A DNA stretch of 64,000 bases from Rugalucina vietnamica (Eukaryota > Mollusca > Bivalvia > Lucinida > Lucinidae). Position 1 is the stretch's first letter; the number at the start of each line of letters is the position of its first letter. The translations under genes and the position numbers were made by a program. The notes under the pieces were generated by a model. That model did no database searches, was not told where the DNA came from, and worked only from the letters and a program-made list of their open reading frames with translations. The DNA is taken from assembly GCA_964017185.1 (NCBI GenBank), contig OZ024882.1:36442488-36506487 (forward strand). Reading direction: 5' to 3'. Shown here piece by piece: positions 34,501 to 45,965 of this stretch.

Positions 34501-37411
34501 AGAAAACCAGTCTTGTCTTTGTGCTTGAACAGAACTGTACAACAACACTGACAATATCTTGAAAGTTTTGGATCTAGGAAGATGGCCAAGGCATTGCATA
34601 AGATTTCTGTATTAAGTTGATGGCCAAAGCTGCCATTTTAAAATGAGCCGCCACATCAGAAAGCCAACAACCTGCATATGTGAAAACAAAGGCACAGACC
34701 ACCTTCATGGTTTGATCAGTGCCTTTGTTTTTGCTACACAGATAGTACAATCCCTCTTCTTCTTTAATCCAAAATCTCAAGCTTCTAGTCTGCTTCTGTG
34801 ACTGTACAGGCTGGTTTATGTTGGACCAGTTGAAAATCCAAATTGTTGGTTTTCTCAGAAGGCTTTTAAATATCTTGAATGTGTCAACAGTCATGATTTA
34901 ATAACCCAGACAATTGGAATTATTAATGAAGAACTACTTGTATATCAATTAAGTTTACAAAATTCTTTGAAATTCTGTGACAGAATTTAATCAAATGGTG
35001 TATGATAGTATATAGTAATTAATAGCCGGCAAAGTTGTCTTATGTTGTTGTTGTTTTTTTGTTGTTATTGTTAGGTTGTTTTTTATTCTTTTTTTTTCTT
35101 GTGTGTGTGTGTGTATGTGTGTGTGTGTGTATTTTCCTCTTTTTCCATTATTTGATTATGACAGTTTATACATTATCACCATTCTGGTTCTAACAAACAT
35201 CATTACCTGGCTTCTTATCACCAAATGCTGAGTCCTGTGACGACCTTCTGCTACATGTCAGTGAAGACCTTCTACTGATTGAAGGATCACATAACAGGTC
35301 AGCTGACATGTCAGATGACTGGGACTGATTCCCTTCAGAAGTGTTGGAGCTCTCTAGTACAGAGGCCCTGGCTTGCTGTGGAGTCATCCCCATCAAATCA
35401 CGCACCTCTACAACAGAAAGTTTGAATTGAGCCGCATCGTGAGAAAACGGGATTATTGCCTATGCGAAAACAAAGGCGCAGATCAGCTTCGCGGTAACCG
35501 CGAAGCTGATCAGCGCCTTTGTTTTCGCTACTCGGATAGTACAATTCCTCTTCTACTTAAATCCGAAATTTCAAGCTTCTAGCTCTTTTCTGAGCTTGTA
35601 CAGGCCGGTTTGTGTCGGACCTGGTCGGAAACCCCGAAGACCGGTTTTCTCGCGTCGAGGCTCAGTTAGAACCATGATTGTTCATACAATTTCTGCAAAG
35701 AAAATATTTTAACAACCATCCTCTACTCACTATGTTTCAAGCTGGACATTTTTCAGTTTATGGCAAAAGCAGGCAATTCTCAATGGGGAACTGCCTTTGA
35801 GGCCTGACACCCTTGATATCTGAGATGTATTGTGGGCTACAAAACATAATACACTACAGCTTACAGTACACAGTTTAGATATAGGGTCCCTAAGATCCCA
35901 ATTTTTTTATACAATAATGGGAGCAATTCCACTCATGCAGACTCATTGATTTTCTTCTTTACTGAAAAGGTTTATAAGATTGAGGGAAATCAAGAGAACC
36001 AATCTCACTGAAACAGTGTATAAATGTACTAGTTTCGAGCAGGAATGAAAGAAACTTGTAAACAGTATTGTCAAGGTTTTTGACAGATGTTCAAACTACA
36101 GATTTGGTAGCAATACTGCATTTTAACTTACTGAGTCTTTCTAGTATTTTCCGACCCCCAGGGGTCACGAGGTCAAGGCTGTCCTTCCCATTGTCGTCCT
36201 TGATGTCATAACGACCTCCGGCATCAACCAGCATCTGTAGACATTTGACATGACCTTGTTCAGAGGCATAGTGCATAGCTGTCCGACTCTGTATATAGTC
36301 AGGTTTATTGGGGTCTCCTGGATGACAAAAGAGTTTTTTACTCAGTTACACCACAACCTTGTAAAATAAATAGATGTTAAGCAAAATCAGTTAAAAATGA
36401 CCGTTTGGGTCCAACTATGATCTAAGTTATATCCAAAATCCTGTTATGAACTATGTTGTAATTAGAAGTTGAGATGTACTCTGATTTAGATCAGGTCCCG
36501 AGGTTATAAAACTTTTTTCATGCCCAACTCAGTTGAGCATAAAATTTTAACTGCTCATAAATGATGAAATAGCCCAAATAAAATGAAGTTTCAAGTTTAG
36601 ATCACCAAAGTCTGTAATTTATCCTGCTTATAAATGTTAAAATGCCAACAATTGTTGGCATTTTAACATTTATGAGCAGGATAAATTTTAGGCTCAGCTT
36701 AGCTGAGCATGAAAAATATTTATAACCTCGGGACCTGGTTTGTGACAATTTAAAACATTTCTCAATATAAATGCAAAGTAAGGTTTAAGTAATGACCAGG
36801 TGCTATTTTGCATGTGTGTAATGTGCATTAACTTGATGCATAAGTGCATTAATGAGAACATACTCATCAATCATCAGCTGCCTTCTAAGTTTCTGGGCAC
36901 TCTCCAAAGGAAAGCAAACATTTTTGTGTGAGCCACAGGTACAGTAAGAATAGGAAGTCCAGGAATTGATAATTATGATTCCTGCAAACATTTTGGTCTG
37001 TTGAAAGTAATAACATTTCAAAATTTAAATTCTCATGGAGGCAAGATGTAATCAGTCAAAAAAAATTAAAATAATAATTCCATCTTTGCATTGATGAATA
37101 AAAATATTAACAATCTGCACAAGATCTATTACATTAAACACTGACACAGCGTCAGGATGTGATAATTCAAAGTGTAGGATAACTATTTTTTCATAACTTA
37201 TTATCATGAAAGACCAACCTTTCTTCTCCAATAACATCCTGAGTATTTTTGGTTCTCCATTATAAGCCGCCTCATGCAATGGACTCCACTGGTACAGGCC
37301 TATCAGGTTTGGATCATATCCCTGTTGTAGAGCAGTCCTGATACTGTCTACGTCCCCAGCACGGACAGCATCGTGGAGTTTAGTATCAAAAGTTCCTTCC
37401 AGGCTACCCAT
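31516..37411 (-). CDS. Ankyrin-repeat and C2-domain protein, unnamed
   Basis: Coding exons on -: 37411-37219, 36317-36132, 35407-35207, 34460-34365, 33629-31516; 2790 nt, 929 aa, all junctions in frame with GT/AG (first donor GTTGGT is weak). Residues about 12-104 form three ankyrin repeats (LHDAVRAGDVDSIRTALQQG; SPLHEAAYNGEPKILRMLL; AMHYASEQGHVKCLQMLVDA). A Ser-rich basic linker follows (RRSSLTCSRRSS, potential kinase sites). From about 194 a C2-like fold runs: GYVTLSVEYHSNKGTMKVRI, IYTIYVKSYLYPDKKKDSKR, HVFTPVSFKFDKALEY and QLQIDVCITQHYSHRSFMIG. Asp residues expected in the Ca2+ loops are absent, so membrane or protein binding is probably Ca2+-independent. The remaining about 550 residues are charged and low-complexity. 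I do not recognise an orthologue; function unknown. Start chosen for G at -3 and +4; a 6-codon upstream ORF precedes it. Confidence 0.88.
34644..34865 (+). mobile_element. Family A hairpin MITE, copy A6
   Basis: Left end TGAGCCGCCACATCAGAAAG, internal GAAAACAAAGGCACAGACC and CCTTTGTTTTTGCTACACAG, right end ATTGTTGGTTTTCTCAGAAG, partly decayed. Intron 3 of the ankyrin/C2 gene. Confidence 0.85.
35100..35130. repeat. GT dinucleotide microsatellite
   Basis: About 30 bases of GT repeats with one interruption, preceded by T/G-rich GTTGTT text. Confidence 0.9.
35428..35664 (+). mobile_element. Family A hairpin MITE, copy A7, next to a splice site
   Basis: Complete copy with the best-preserved hairpin: GATCAGCTTCGCGGTAACC and its complement inside GCGAAAACAAAGGCGC stems. 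Termini TGAGCCGCATCGTGAGAAAA and TTTTCTCGCGTCGAGGCTCA. Its left end is only 20 bp from the 3' splice site of the - strand gene's exon 3 (exon begins at 35407). Confidence 0.92.
36345..36485. mobile_element. Family F MITE, degraded copy 2
   Basis: Shares TACACCACAACCTTGTAAAA and GTTATATCCAAAATCCTGTT with 27403-27602; right end eroded. Intron 1 of the ankyrin/C2 gene. Confidence 0.6.
36494..36735. mobile_element. Family E MITE, copy 2
   Basis: Perfect inverted ends GGTCCCGAGGTTATAAA and TTTATAACCTCGGGACC. The interior is strongly palindromic (TTAAAATGCCAACAATTGTT centre, GCTCATAAATG arms). Same family as 15693-15931. Confidence 0.88.
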
Positions 37412-37990
37412 TACCAGCCATTACCTTGCTTTTTTGAAGTTTGGAGAGATTACTTGGTACTTCATTTATTGTAGTAGGTTGAACCATTCTTATTTCCAAG
37501 CATTGGTAACCTTGTTATAAATCTGAAAATACAAAAATATGTCTCCATAGCACTGGAAGATCATTTAACATCTGCAATACTTTTTTGAAAAAGGACCTGA
37601 CATGGCATCTTACCAGCATCCAAGGCACTGCCAGGGAAGATTCCATGACATTCTATCATATTTTACAGACTTCTTGTTGGCAATCTTCTTTACCCACATG
37701 ACCTCAAAGAATACGGTTCAATCTCTATGCAAAAAAAAAGACTTATTTATTACATGTGGCATTTGCATGACAGTCTGTGCACATACCTGCAGAGATCCTT
37801 TTGCATTGCCATGTAGTTGTCTTTGCACTGGTGCTATGGTGACATTTTGCTGAATGTCAATCCATTGCATTTTTTATATTAGAAGGCTGAAAGATGATAT
37901 TTGTTTTGAGTATGTCCAAAATCCTAAATTACTCCAAGGTATTTACCAGGTCAATGATCAATAACACGTACCATATATTAACGCAAAATT
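37412..37990. other. Region 5' of the ankyrin/C2 gene
   Basis: Presumed promoter/5' UTR side of the - strand gene. No motif I can defend; no coding region. Confidence 0.4.
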
Positions 37991-38732
37991 AACCAGAGGA
38001 CCAATGGTCCTGTAAACGCTCACCTGAGATCTGTTTCATATACCAATAAACATATTTGAATATTAAGGTATTTAACCCCAGTGCAGGGGCAGATGAAGCC
38101 CTTGGCCATTTTCTTTTTTCAGAATAATCAATATTCTGTCCATTTGCCAATTTCCTGCTGATTTTCCCCTTCAAATAACATTTTAAAAGCAGATGAGCCC
38201 CTGGGGTCCTTTTTTTTCAGAATCATTAAATTTCAGTCCTATTGCCCATTTCCTGCAAGACTTTCACTTAAAATGACATTTTAAAAGTTTTCCCCATTCA
38301 AATGCATTGACGACCTATGTTGACCTTGCCACAAAATAGGTCAAGGTCACCACAGGGTCATGTTTTATATATACATTGTAGTACTTGAGTCATCCATACT
38401 TCATGCAATGTTTCGTTGAAATCGGTTCACCGGTTCTGGAGAAGAAGATATTTTAAGGGTTTTTACCATATATGGGCATGGCGGCCATCTTGGTCATGTG
38501 ACCTGAATTATTTATATACACATTGGTTCCCACTTCCTATAGATGCTTCATATAAAATTTGGCTTTGATTGGCCGATTGGTTTCAGAGACAAAAATCTTT
38601 GAAAAGTGTGTATGGACGACAGACCGGCCAAGGTCAAGAGATGACCTTGACCTAAATTAATCATATACCTTCATCTAATCCTTTAGTTGTTTGCATCTAC
38701 CACTTTTCAGATCTCAGGCTGCAATAGTTTTC
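37991..38732 (-). mobile_element. H element, copy H2 (truncated)
   Basis: Starts with the H right-end hairpin read on - (AACCAGAGGACCAATGGTCC, then CGCTCACCTGAG) and covers about 1.5 internal units, including TTGACCTTGCC and AGGTCAAGGTCACC. The other terminal hairpin is missing; it stops where H3 begins. Confidence 0.8.
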
Positions 38733-40261
38733 AACCAGAGGACCAATGGTCCTGTAAACGCTCACCTGAGACCTGAGATACATACCAATAAACTTGTTTG
38801 ACTAGAATGGTAATATACATGTACATTGTATATAACCCCAGGGCAGGGTCAGTGCAAACTCTTGGAGTCAATTTCTTTTTTAAATCATAAAGATTCAGTC
38901 GATTTGCCCATTTACTGCAAGTTTTGCCCTTCAAATGACATTGTAACAATTTTCCCCATTCAAATGTGTGGGCAACCTAAGTTGACCTTGCCGTAAAAAA
39001 GGTCAAGGTCATCCCAGGGTCATGATTTATATAAACTTTGTAGAGCTCCATTGCCTGATGCTTCATGCCAAGTTTCAAAATCATAGGCCTTCTGGTTCTG
39101 GAGAAGAAGATTTTTAAAGGTTTTTGCTATTTATAGCCATGGCGGCCATCTTGGTCATGTGACCTTGACCAGTTATACAAACTTTCATTCACTCTTCCTA
39201 AGAATACTCCACATAAAGTTTGGCTTTGATTGGCCAAGCGGTTTCAGAGAAGAAGATCTTTGAATATCACTGTAATATACATGTATATTGCCCCGGGGTA
39301 GGGGCAGACAGACCCCTGGGGTCCAATTTTTTTTCAGAATCATCAATCTTAAGTCCATTTGCCCATTTCCTGCAAGTTTTTCCCTACAAATGACATTTTA
39401 ACACTTTTCCCCATTCAAATGCATGAGCGGCCTATGTTGACCTTGCCGTAAAATAGGTCAAGGTCATTCCAGGTTCATGATTTATATAAACTTTGTAGAG
39501 CTCCAGTCACTGATGCTTCACACCAAGTTTCAAAATCATTGGCCTTCTGGTTCTGGAGAAGAAGACTTTTAAAGATTTTTTCTATTTATAGCCATGGCAG
39601 CCATCTTGGTCATGTGACCTTGACCATTTATATAAACTTTCTTTCCCCCTTCCCAATGATGCTCCACATGAAGTTTGGCTTTGATCGGCCAAGCGGTTTC
39701 AGGGGAGAAGATGTTTCATTATTATGGAAATATACATGTATATAGCCCCGGGGCAGGGGCAGACAACCCCCCAGGGGCTAAAATTTTCCATTAACATTAT
39801 TCTTCTGTCCATTTGCCTATTCCCAATGAGTTTTACCCATTAAATAGCATTTTACCATTTTTTCCCATTCAAATGCATTGGCGACCTAAGTTGACCTTGC
39901 CGTAAAATAGGTCAAGGTCATCGCAGGGTCATGATTTATATAAACTATGATGGGCACACATCCCTAATGGTACATACCAAGTTTCGTGGAAATCGGCCCA
40001 CTGGTTCCGGAGAAGAAGATTTTTAAAGGTTTTTGCTATTTATAGCCATGGCGGCCATCTTAGTCATGTGACCTTGACCATTTATATAAACTTTTGTTCC
40101 CCCTTCCTAAGGATGCTCCACATGAAGTTTGGCTTTGATTGGCCAAGTGGTTTCAGAGGAGAAGATCTTTGAAAATGGTGGACGACGGACGACGGACGGA
40201 CGCCGGAGCATGGGTATACTATAAGCTCACCTGTGAGCCTTCGGCTCAGGTGAGCTAAAAA
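38733..40261 (-). mobile_element. H element, copy H3
   Basis: Complete reverse-orientation copy: AACCAGAGGACCAATGGTCC end at 38733, three approximately 455-bp units (each with CTTGCCGTAAAATAGGTCAA-type text, GCCATGGCGGCCATCTT and TTGGCTTTGATTGGCCAAG), then GGACGACGGACGGACGCC and the terminal hairpin AGCTCACCTGTGAGCC/GGCTCAGGTGAGCT at 40221-40256. Confidence 0.88.
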
Positions 40262-41170
40262 ATAGCTAATTTCCACTTTTCCCATTAGAAGTCTATGGAA
40301 ACTTAAAGTTACCATAGCAACCAGAGTTCTTATCCGACTGGAATAAAAAATCTAATAAAAAACACAAATTATGTAGAGGCTAGTGTCAGGAACATGTATA
40401 CAAAGTACAGGATTCATCCACTTGACAGTTTCTGAGGAGAAGATTTTTGAATGTTTTTTTTTTTTCAAAATTTTGCCCTTTATGGGGCCCCAGCAACCAA
40501 TCAAAATAAAGGATTAGGACAAAACTCGCAAGAAAGGTCAAGCACTACTCAATAAACATTTCTGCAAAAACAAAATTCAAATGTCTGCAATTTTAGCGGA
40601 AAAATAGACGATTTCCACTTTTCCCATTATAAGTCTATGGAAACTTTAAGTTGCCATAGCAACCAGAGTTCTTATCCGCCTGGAATAAAAAAACACAAAT
40701 TATGTAGAGGCCACTGTCAGGAACATGTATACAAAGTATAGGCTTCATCCCCTTGACAGTTTCTGAGAAGAAGATTTTTGAATGTTTTTCGAAATTTTGC
40801 CCTATATGGGGCCCCTGCAACCAATCAAAATGAAGGATTAGGACAAAAGTCACATGAAACGTAGAGGACTACTCAATAAACATTTCTGCAAAAACAAAAT
40901 TCAAATATCTCCAACAAGACAGCAAAAACTGGCAATTTTCACTTTTTTCCATTATAAGTCTATGGGAAGCATAAGTTGCCCCTTATCTGATCAAAACAAA
41001 AAACACAATTATTCTTTCCCCCTACCTGTAGATGGTGTATGTGTAATATGAGAACCATGGGCCCAGCGGTTTCAGAGAAGATCTTTGAAATTGTGGACGA
41101 CGGACGGACGCCGGAGCATGTGTATACTATAAGCTCACCTATGAGCCATCGGCTCAGGTGAGCTAAAAAT
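40262..41170 (-). mobile_element. Composite array with H terminal hairpin
   Basis: Internal units of about 310-348 bp begin ATTTCCACTTTTCCCATTA at 40269 and 40609, with a third partial unit at about 40930. They contain TTGCCATAGCAACCAGAG and ATGGGGCCCC and are unrelated to the 455-bp H units. The right edge nevertheless reads GACGACGGACGGACGCCGGA and the H hairpin AGCTCACCTATGAGCC/GGCTCAGGTGAGCT (41132-41165). Confidence 0.85.
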
Positions 41171-41873
41171 GGAACATTGCCGAAAAATTGGGATAGGCAA
41201 ATACTGAAATCGGGAGATCTGGGCCGAACTGGGCTGGTCGGGGGACCTTCAGGTTAGAAAGCTCAAAATCGGGAAAGCCTGATGAGAATATCCCTCAGGA
41301 GCTGTCAGTAGTGGGACATTGGTCCCTTAAATTAAAATTCAGAGGGAAAAAAACGTGCATATATTAACTCGAAGGAAGATCACCGGAGATGAATGTAGGG
41401 CACGTGATTGCCAATTCGCGGCCGATACCAGATTTGGGTGAGAGTTCATTTGATTCCGCCATTTGCATACGAACAGTTAAGCTAAAATCTTGTTGAATTT
41501 TATCACATGGAGTCGGATTATTTTTAGCGTAAAAACTTATTATTTTTAAAAGAAATAAAAGGAAAAGTGTTTATTAAATAGATGATTTGCTTTTAAAGGT
41601 ATATTCAATGCATTATCTAGTGTAATTTTTGGTCAATGATGAAGGGCTTCTTCGCGGTCCATAGGACTGTTTTTCCAAAATGGCAGAAAGGTCGGATTTC
41701 ATGCCCCAATTGTGCACCGAACTTCGGCTAAACGAAGCATTTTAAGTTTTTGATACTTTCAAATATTTGAAGCTTGTATGTTGTAGAAGTTTGGAAACTA
41801 TTTGATTTATCGGCATACTGCGCAAGTTACCTGTAATAATGATATAATTAAAACAATGTTTTCTGAGGAAAAC
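41171..41873. other. Intergenic, no gene seen
   Basis: No coding region. GTCAGTAGTGGGACATTGGT at about 41295-41340 is shared with 1345-1390. The rest is AT-rich. Confidence 0.5.
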
Positions 41874-43636
41874 TATGTCCCCCCAACCGTTTAGTAATTG
41901 AAGTGTAGTTACCTTGTGATATGAAGTTTTTCTAGGGAAGACACCATGTAAGGTGTGATAGTTTAAACTTGTTTTGGACCCTGTCTAAAATTGGGTCACA
42001 ATCACCAAATTCTTATAAACTCTGAACCTCCTCACAACAATGCTTCTGAGCAAGTTTGGTCAAAATCCATCAATTAGTTTACAAGATATCGTATCGGAAA
42101 AACTAATTTCAACAGTTTTTATGGACCCGTGACCTTGGAAATTAGGTCAAGGTCATCAAAATCTAATCAACTTTGAGCCTCCTCCAAACAATGCTTCTGT
42201 GCAAGTTTGGTCAAAATCCATCAACTGGTTTACAAGATATTGCAGTGAAAAGACTAATTTCAACATTTTTTTATGGACTCGTGACCTTGAAAATTAGGTC
42301 AAGGTCACCGAAATCTAATCAACTCTGAGCCTTCTCGCAACAATGCTTCTGTGCAAGTTTGGTCAAAATCCATCAATTGGTTTACAAGTTATCGAGTTGG
42401 AAAGATTAATTTCAACATTTTTTATGGACTCGTGACCTTGAAAATTAGGTCAAGATCACCAAAATCTAATCAACTCTGAGCCTCCTCCCAACAATGCTTC
42501 TGTGCAAGTTTGGTCAAAATCCGTCAATTGATTTACAAGATACTGCGTTGGAAAGACTAATTTCAACATTTTTTATGGACTTGTGACCTTGAAAATTAGG
42601 TCAAGGTCACCAAAATCTAGCCGACTCTGCGCCTTCTCGCAACAATGCTTCTGTACAAGTTTGGTCAAAATCCATCCATTCGTTTACAAGTTATCGCGTT
42701 GGAAAGACTAATTTTAACATTTTTTATGGACTTGTGACCTTGATTATTAGGTCAAGGTCACCAAAATATAATCAACTCTGAGCCTCCTCCCAACAATGCT
42801 TCTGTGCAAGTTTGGTCAAAATCCATTGATTGGTTTACAAGATACTGCATTGGAAAGACTAATTTCAACATTTTTTATGGACTCGTGACCTTGAAAATTA
42901 GATCAAGGTCACCAAAATCTAATCAACTCTGAGCCTTCTTGCAACAATGCTTCTGTGCAAGTTTGGTCAAAATCCATCTATTGGTTTACAAGTTATCGCG
43001 TTGGAAAGACTAATTTCAACATTTTTTATGGACTCGTGACCTTGAAAATTCGGTCAAGGTCACCAAAATCTAATCAACTCTGAGCCTCCTCCCAACAATG
43101 CTTCTGTGCAAGTTTGGTCAAAATCCATCAATAGGTTTACAAGATATTGCATTGGAAAGACTAATTTCAACAGTTTTTATGGACTCGTGACCTTGAAAAT
43201 TAGGTCAAGGTCACCGAAATCTAATCAACTCTGAGCCTCCTCCCAACAATGCCCTTGTGCAAGTTTAGTCAAAATCCATTCATTTGTTCAGAAGATATCG
43301 CGTCGGAAAACCTAATTTGATCAGTTTTCATAGGCTGGTGACCTTGAAAATTAGGTCAAGGTCACCAAAATCTAATCAACTCTGAGCCTCCTCCCAACAA
43401 TGCTCTTGTGCAAGTTTGCTCAAAATCCATTCATTTGTTCAGAAGATATCGCGTCAGAAAACCTAATTTGATCAGTTTTCATGGGCTGGTGACCTTGAAA
43501 ATGAGGTCAAGGTCACCAAAATCTAATCAACTCTTTCCCCCCTCCCAACCATGTATCTATGCAAGTTTGGTCAAAATCCATCCACTGGTTCAAAAGATAT
43601 CGCGTAAGAAAGAAGCTACGCGGACGCGGACGCCGA

Positions 43637-43700
<64 letters not shown>

Positions 43701-43747
43701 AACCACACCAAAAACAATATGTCCCCCACCTTCGGTTGGGGGGACAT
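41874..43747. mobile_element. J element: ten 151-bp units between 15-bp perfect TIRs
   Basis: Perfect inverted ends ATGTCCCCCCAACCG (41874-41888) and its complement (43733-43747). About ten units of 150-152 bp repeat CAACAATGCTTCTGTGCAAG, TTTGGTCAAAATCC and GTGACCTTGAAAATTAGGTC. Near the right end come a GACGCC hexamer run (43621-43699) and a subterminal ATGTCCCCCACC that folds onto GGTTGGGGGGACAT. Non-coding; the GACGCC run creates Arg/Ala-rich false frames. Confidence 0.9.
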
Positions 43748-45270
43748 AAAAATAGGCAAAATGGCGGAAATTCGCCTTTTTTGATTATTTTTGCATAGCC
43801 AAATTGTGTCGGGTAAAGCATTTGAAACATGACACATGCGCTTAATTTCACACTTTTATCATAAAGTACAGATATTTTTCCACATAAGTAAGTATGTTTC
43901 AAACGAGAAAGTCGAAAATTACATGCTGTCCCAGTGCCACAAATATCGTGATTTTTGGGGATTTTCAGTACTTGTATACTTCATGATATGGAAATGATAA
44001 GAGATACATTTTATTCAATTTTCACACCTTTTCTGATTTACAGCTCATTTGGTGTCAAAATGGGTCCTTGTCATTGACTAATTATCAACGTTTGCCACTG
44101 CAGTTAAGTGACAATAAACAAGGGATTAAAGCAATCAACAACTGTGGAAGTCTTGATCATCAATTTTGCCAAATTCATTTCTGCAGAACAGAAACAAAAA
44201 GTCTTGTAACTTCCTAAGTTTTTGTCCGATTTTGATAAACTTTTTACCAAAGAAATGCACAGAATGTAGATTCAGAAAAAGGGCATGGCGCTATAGAAAA
44301 AGGGCATGGTGCGGCGCCATAGTGAAAATGGCTAATGGAAACACTACAATGTTTCATCGTCCCAATCAAGAAAATCATCTTTTCCATACGACATTATGAC
44401 ACAAAATGAAATGCGTACGCGACTACATGTACTTTTGTACAGTTGTTTATTTTGGCCTTTCTGTTTCATCATAATTAAAGGGAGTTTTCTTGGATTAACG
44501 GACTATTTAAAGTAATTAAATGAATTAATTTGTGACATTTAAATGATCGTTGTTGCGGCGATGTTAATTCCCAATTAAGATTAGAACTTCAAAGCGTTAT
44601 GCAAATGGAAAAACACTCAATCAAAACATGAATGATGTACATTGTGTCGCATTTTGTCTGCTTAATCTTTATAGAATAATAATTATTATAATGTTTGCCA
44701 ACAGAAGAAATGAAACCCATACATGTTTGAAGTAATCAAACTGAATTAATGTAAAAGTAAACTGAGGTATGAACGCGAGAATTAGCGCAGCGGTTTCTTA
44801 CCACTCGCCACCCACATTTTTAAGCAACCCTCTCGTGTTTGGTATTAAATTGTAGCAAAAAAACGACTGCAATGCAATTCGTATGTTTGTTTCATTTTTC
44901 CATAATCGTCTGACGATGTAAATACGAAGGAAAATGTTGCAATAAACAGGCTTATCATTTTTTTTCTTATAGCGACCGATTATTATCTGAATCATTGCTT
45001 CATTTACCTGGATTTTGACTCGACAACGCACAGGTAATTTTTCCGATAATGGTATTGTAGTTGCGTCTCCGGTACATATTGCTTCGAGATATTAAGCACA
45101 GGATGAAAAATAGCCACAAACATGACCCCAGTGCTTACCTAATAATGCTGAGCACCTTGGATCCATTAAACACCTGATGGGTTATTTCGCATTCCAGAGA
45201 GCACCAAGCAAAGTAGCCAATGGTACCATATAATTAATATTCCAAGACTTCTCTGATGGCCATGATGGTG
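43748..45270. other. Intergenic, no gene seen
   Basis: AT-rich with no supported feature; a short AAAGGGCATGG direct repeat lies near 44278-44310. Confidence 0.45.
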
Positions 45271-45786
45271 CAGTACCTTAATTAGGCTGCGTATTTGCGT
45301 AATTACCCAATTAAAATATGAAAAAAACGCAATTAATAACGATCTGGTAGCGTAAGAAAACGCAAAAGAAATCGCCGATACGCAATACCGGAAAAATCAA
45401 TTGCGTACCGGTTTTTTATCGGTGTGCGCCGCACAACGGCTTACGCCGTCTACATTAAACAAAAATGTCATTGGACATGCGCAAATCGATCGATTGGAAG
45501 CCATTTCTTTTCTGTTTTTTCGTTGGTAGACTGCGATTTTATTTAATTCTCTCAACCAATCAATGTTTCCCTTTTATTTTATGCTTTGCAAAAGCGAAAG
45601 TAGAAGAAAATAAGGAAAGTACACCTCGAACATCATTTTTACCAAATTCTTTTCCATTTTACCCAATTGATTGAAAATAGAGTGCGTAACAGAATTGAAC
45701 TTACCCAATTAAAATTCCAGATACGCAATTGAATGAAAAAGGGGTGCGTAAATACCCTATAGGCTAAAAAATTAATTAAGGTACTG
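45271..45786. mobile_element. 516-bp MITE with 14-bp perfect TIR
   Basis: CAGTACCTTAATTA at 45271-45284 and TAATTAAGGTACTG at 45773-45786, flanked by ATGGTG on both sides (45265-45270 and 45787-45792). Inner arms (GCGTAATTACCCAATTAAAAT and similar near 45705) repeat. Non-coding. Superfamily undecided; CAG-type ends occur in hAT, but a 6-bp duplication is not standard for it. Confidence 0.82.
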
Positions 45787-45965
45787 ATGGTGAAATAGCC
45801 TTTCATTAGTTTCAACTGGTATCAAGACCCATTATGGGTTTGCACTTTAATTGCAGCCAGAGAAGACTCAGTGGTTACATAAGGCATGCATGTCTTTGGT
45901 ATGACCATGGCCTGCGCTTAAATACGTAACATACTTGATATGATAACCTATCTGATCCCACAGAT

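Noticed and set aside
43513-43902. Arg-rich and Ala/Ser-rich frames at the end of J
   Set aside because: All come from the GACGCC hexamer run, open in several frames at once, with no flanking coding signal.
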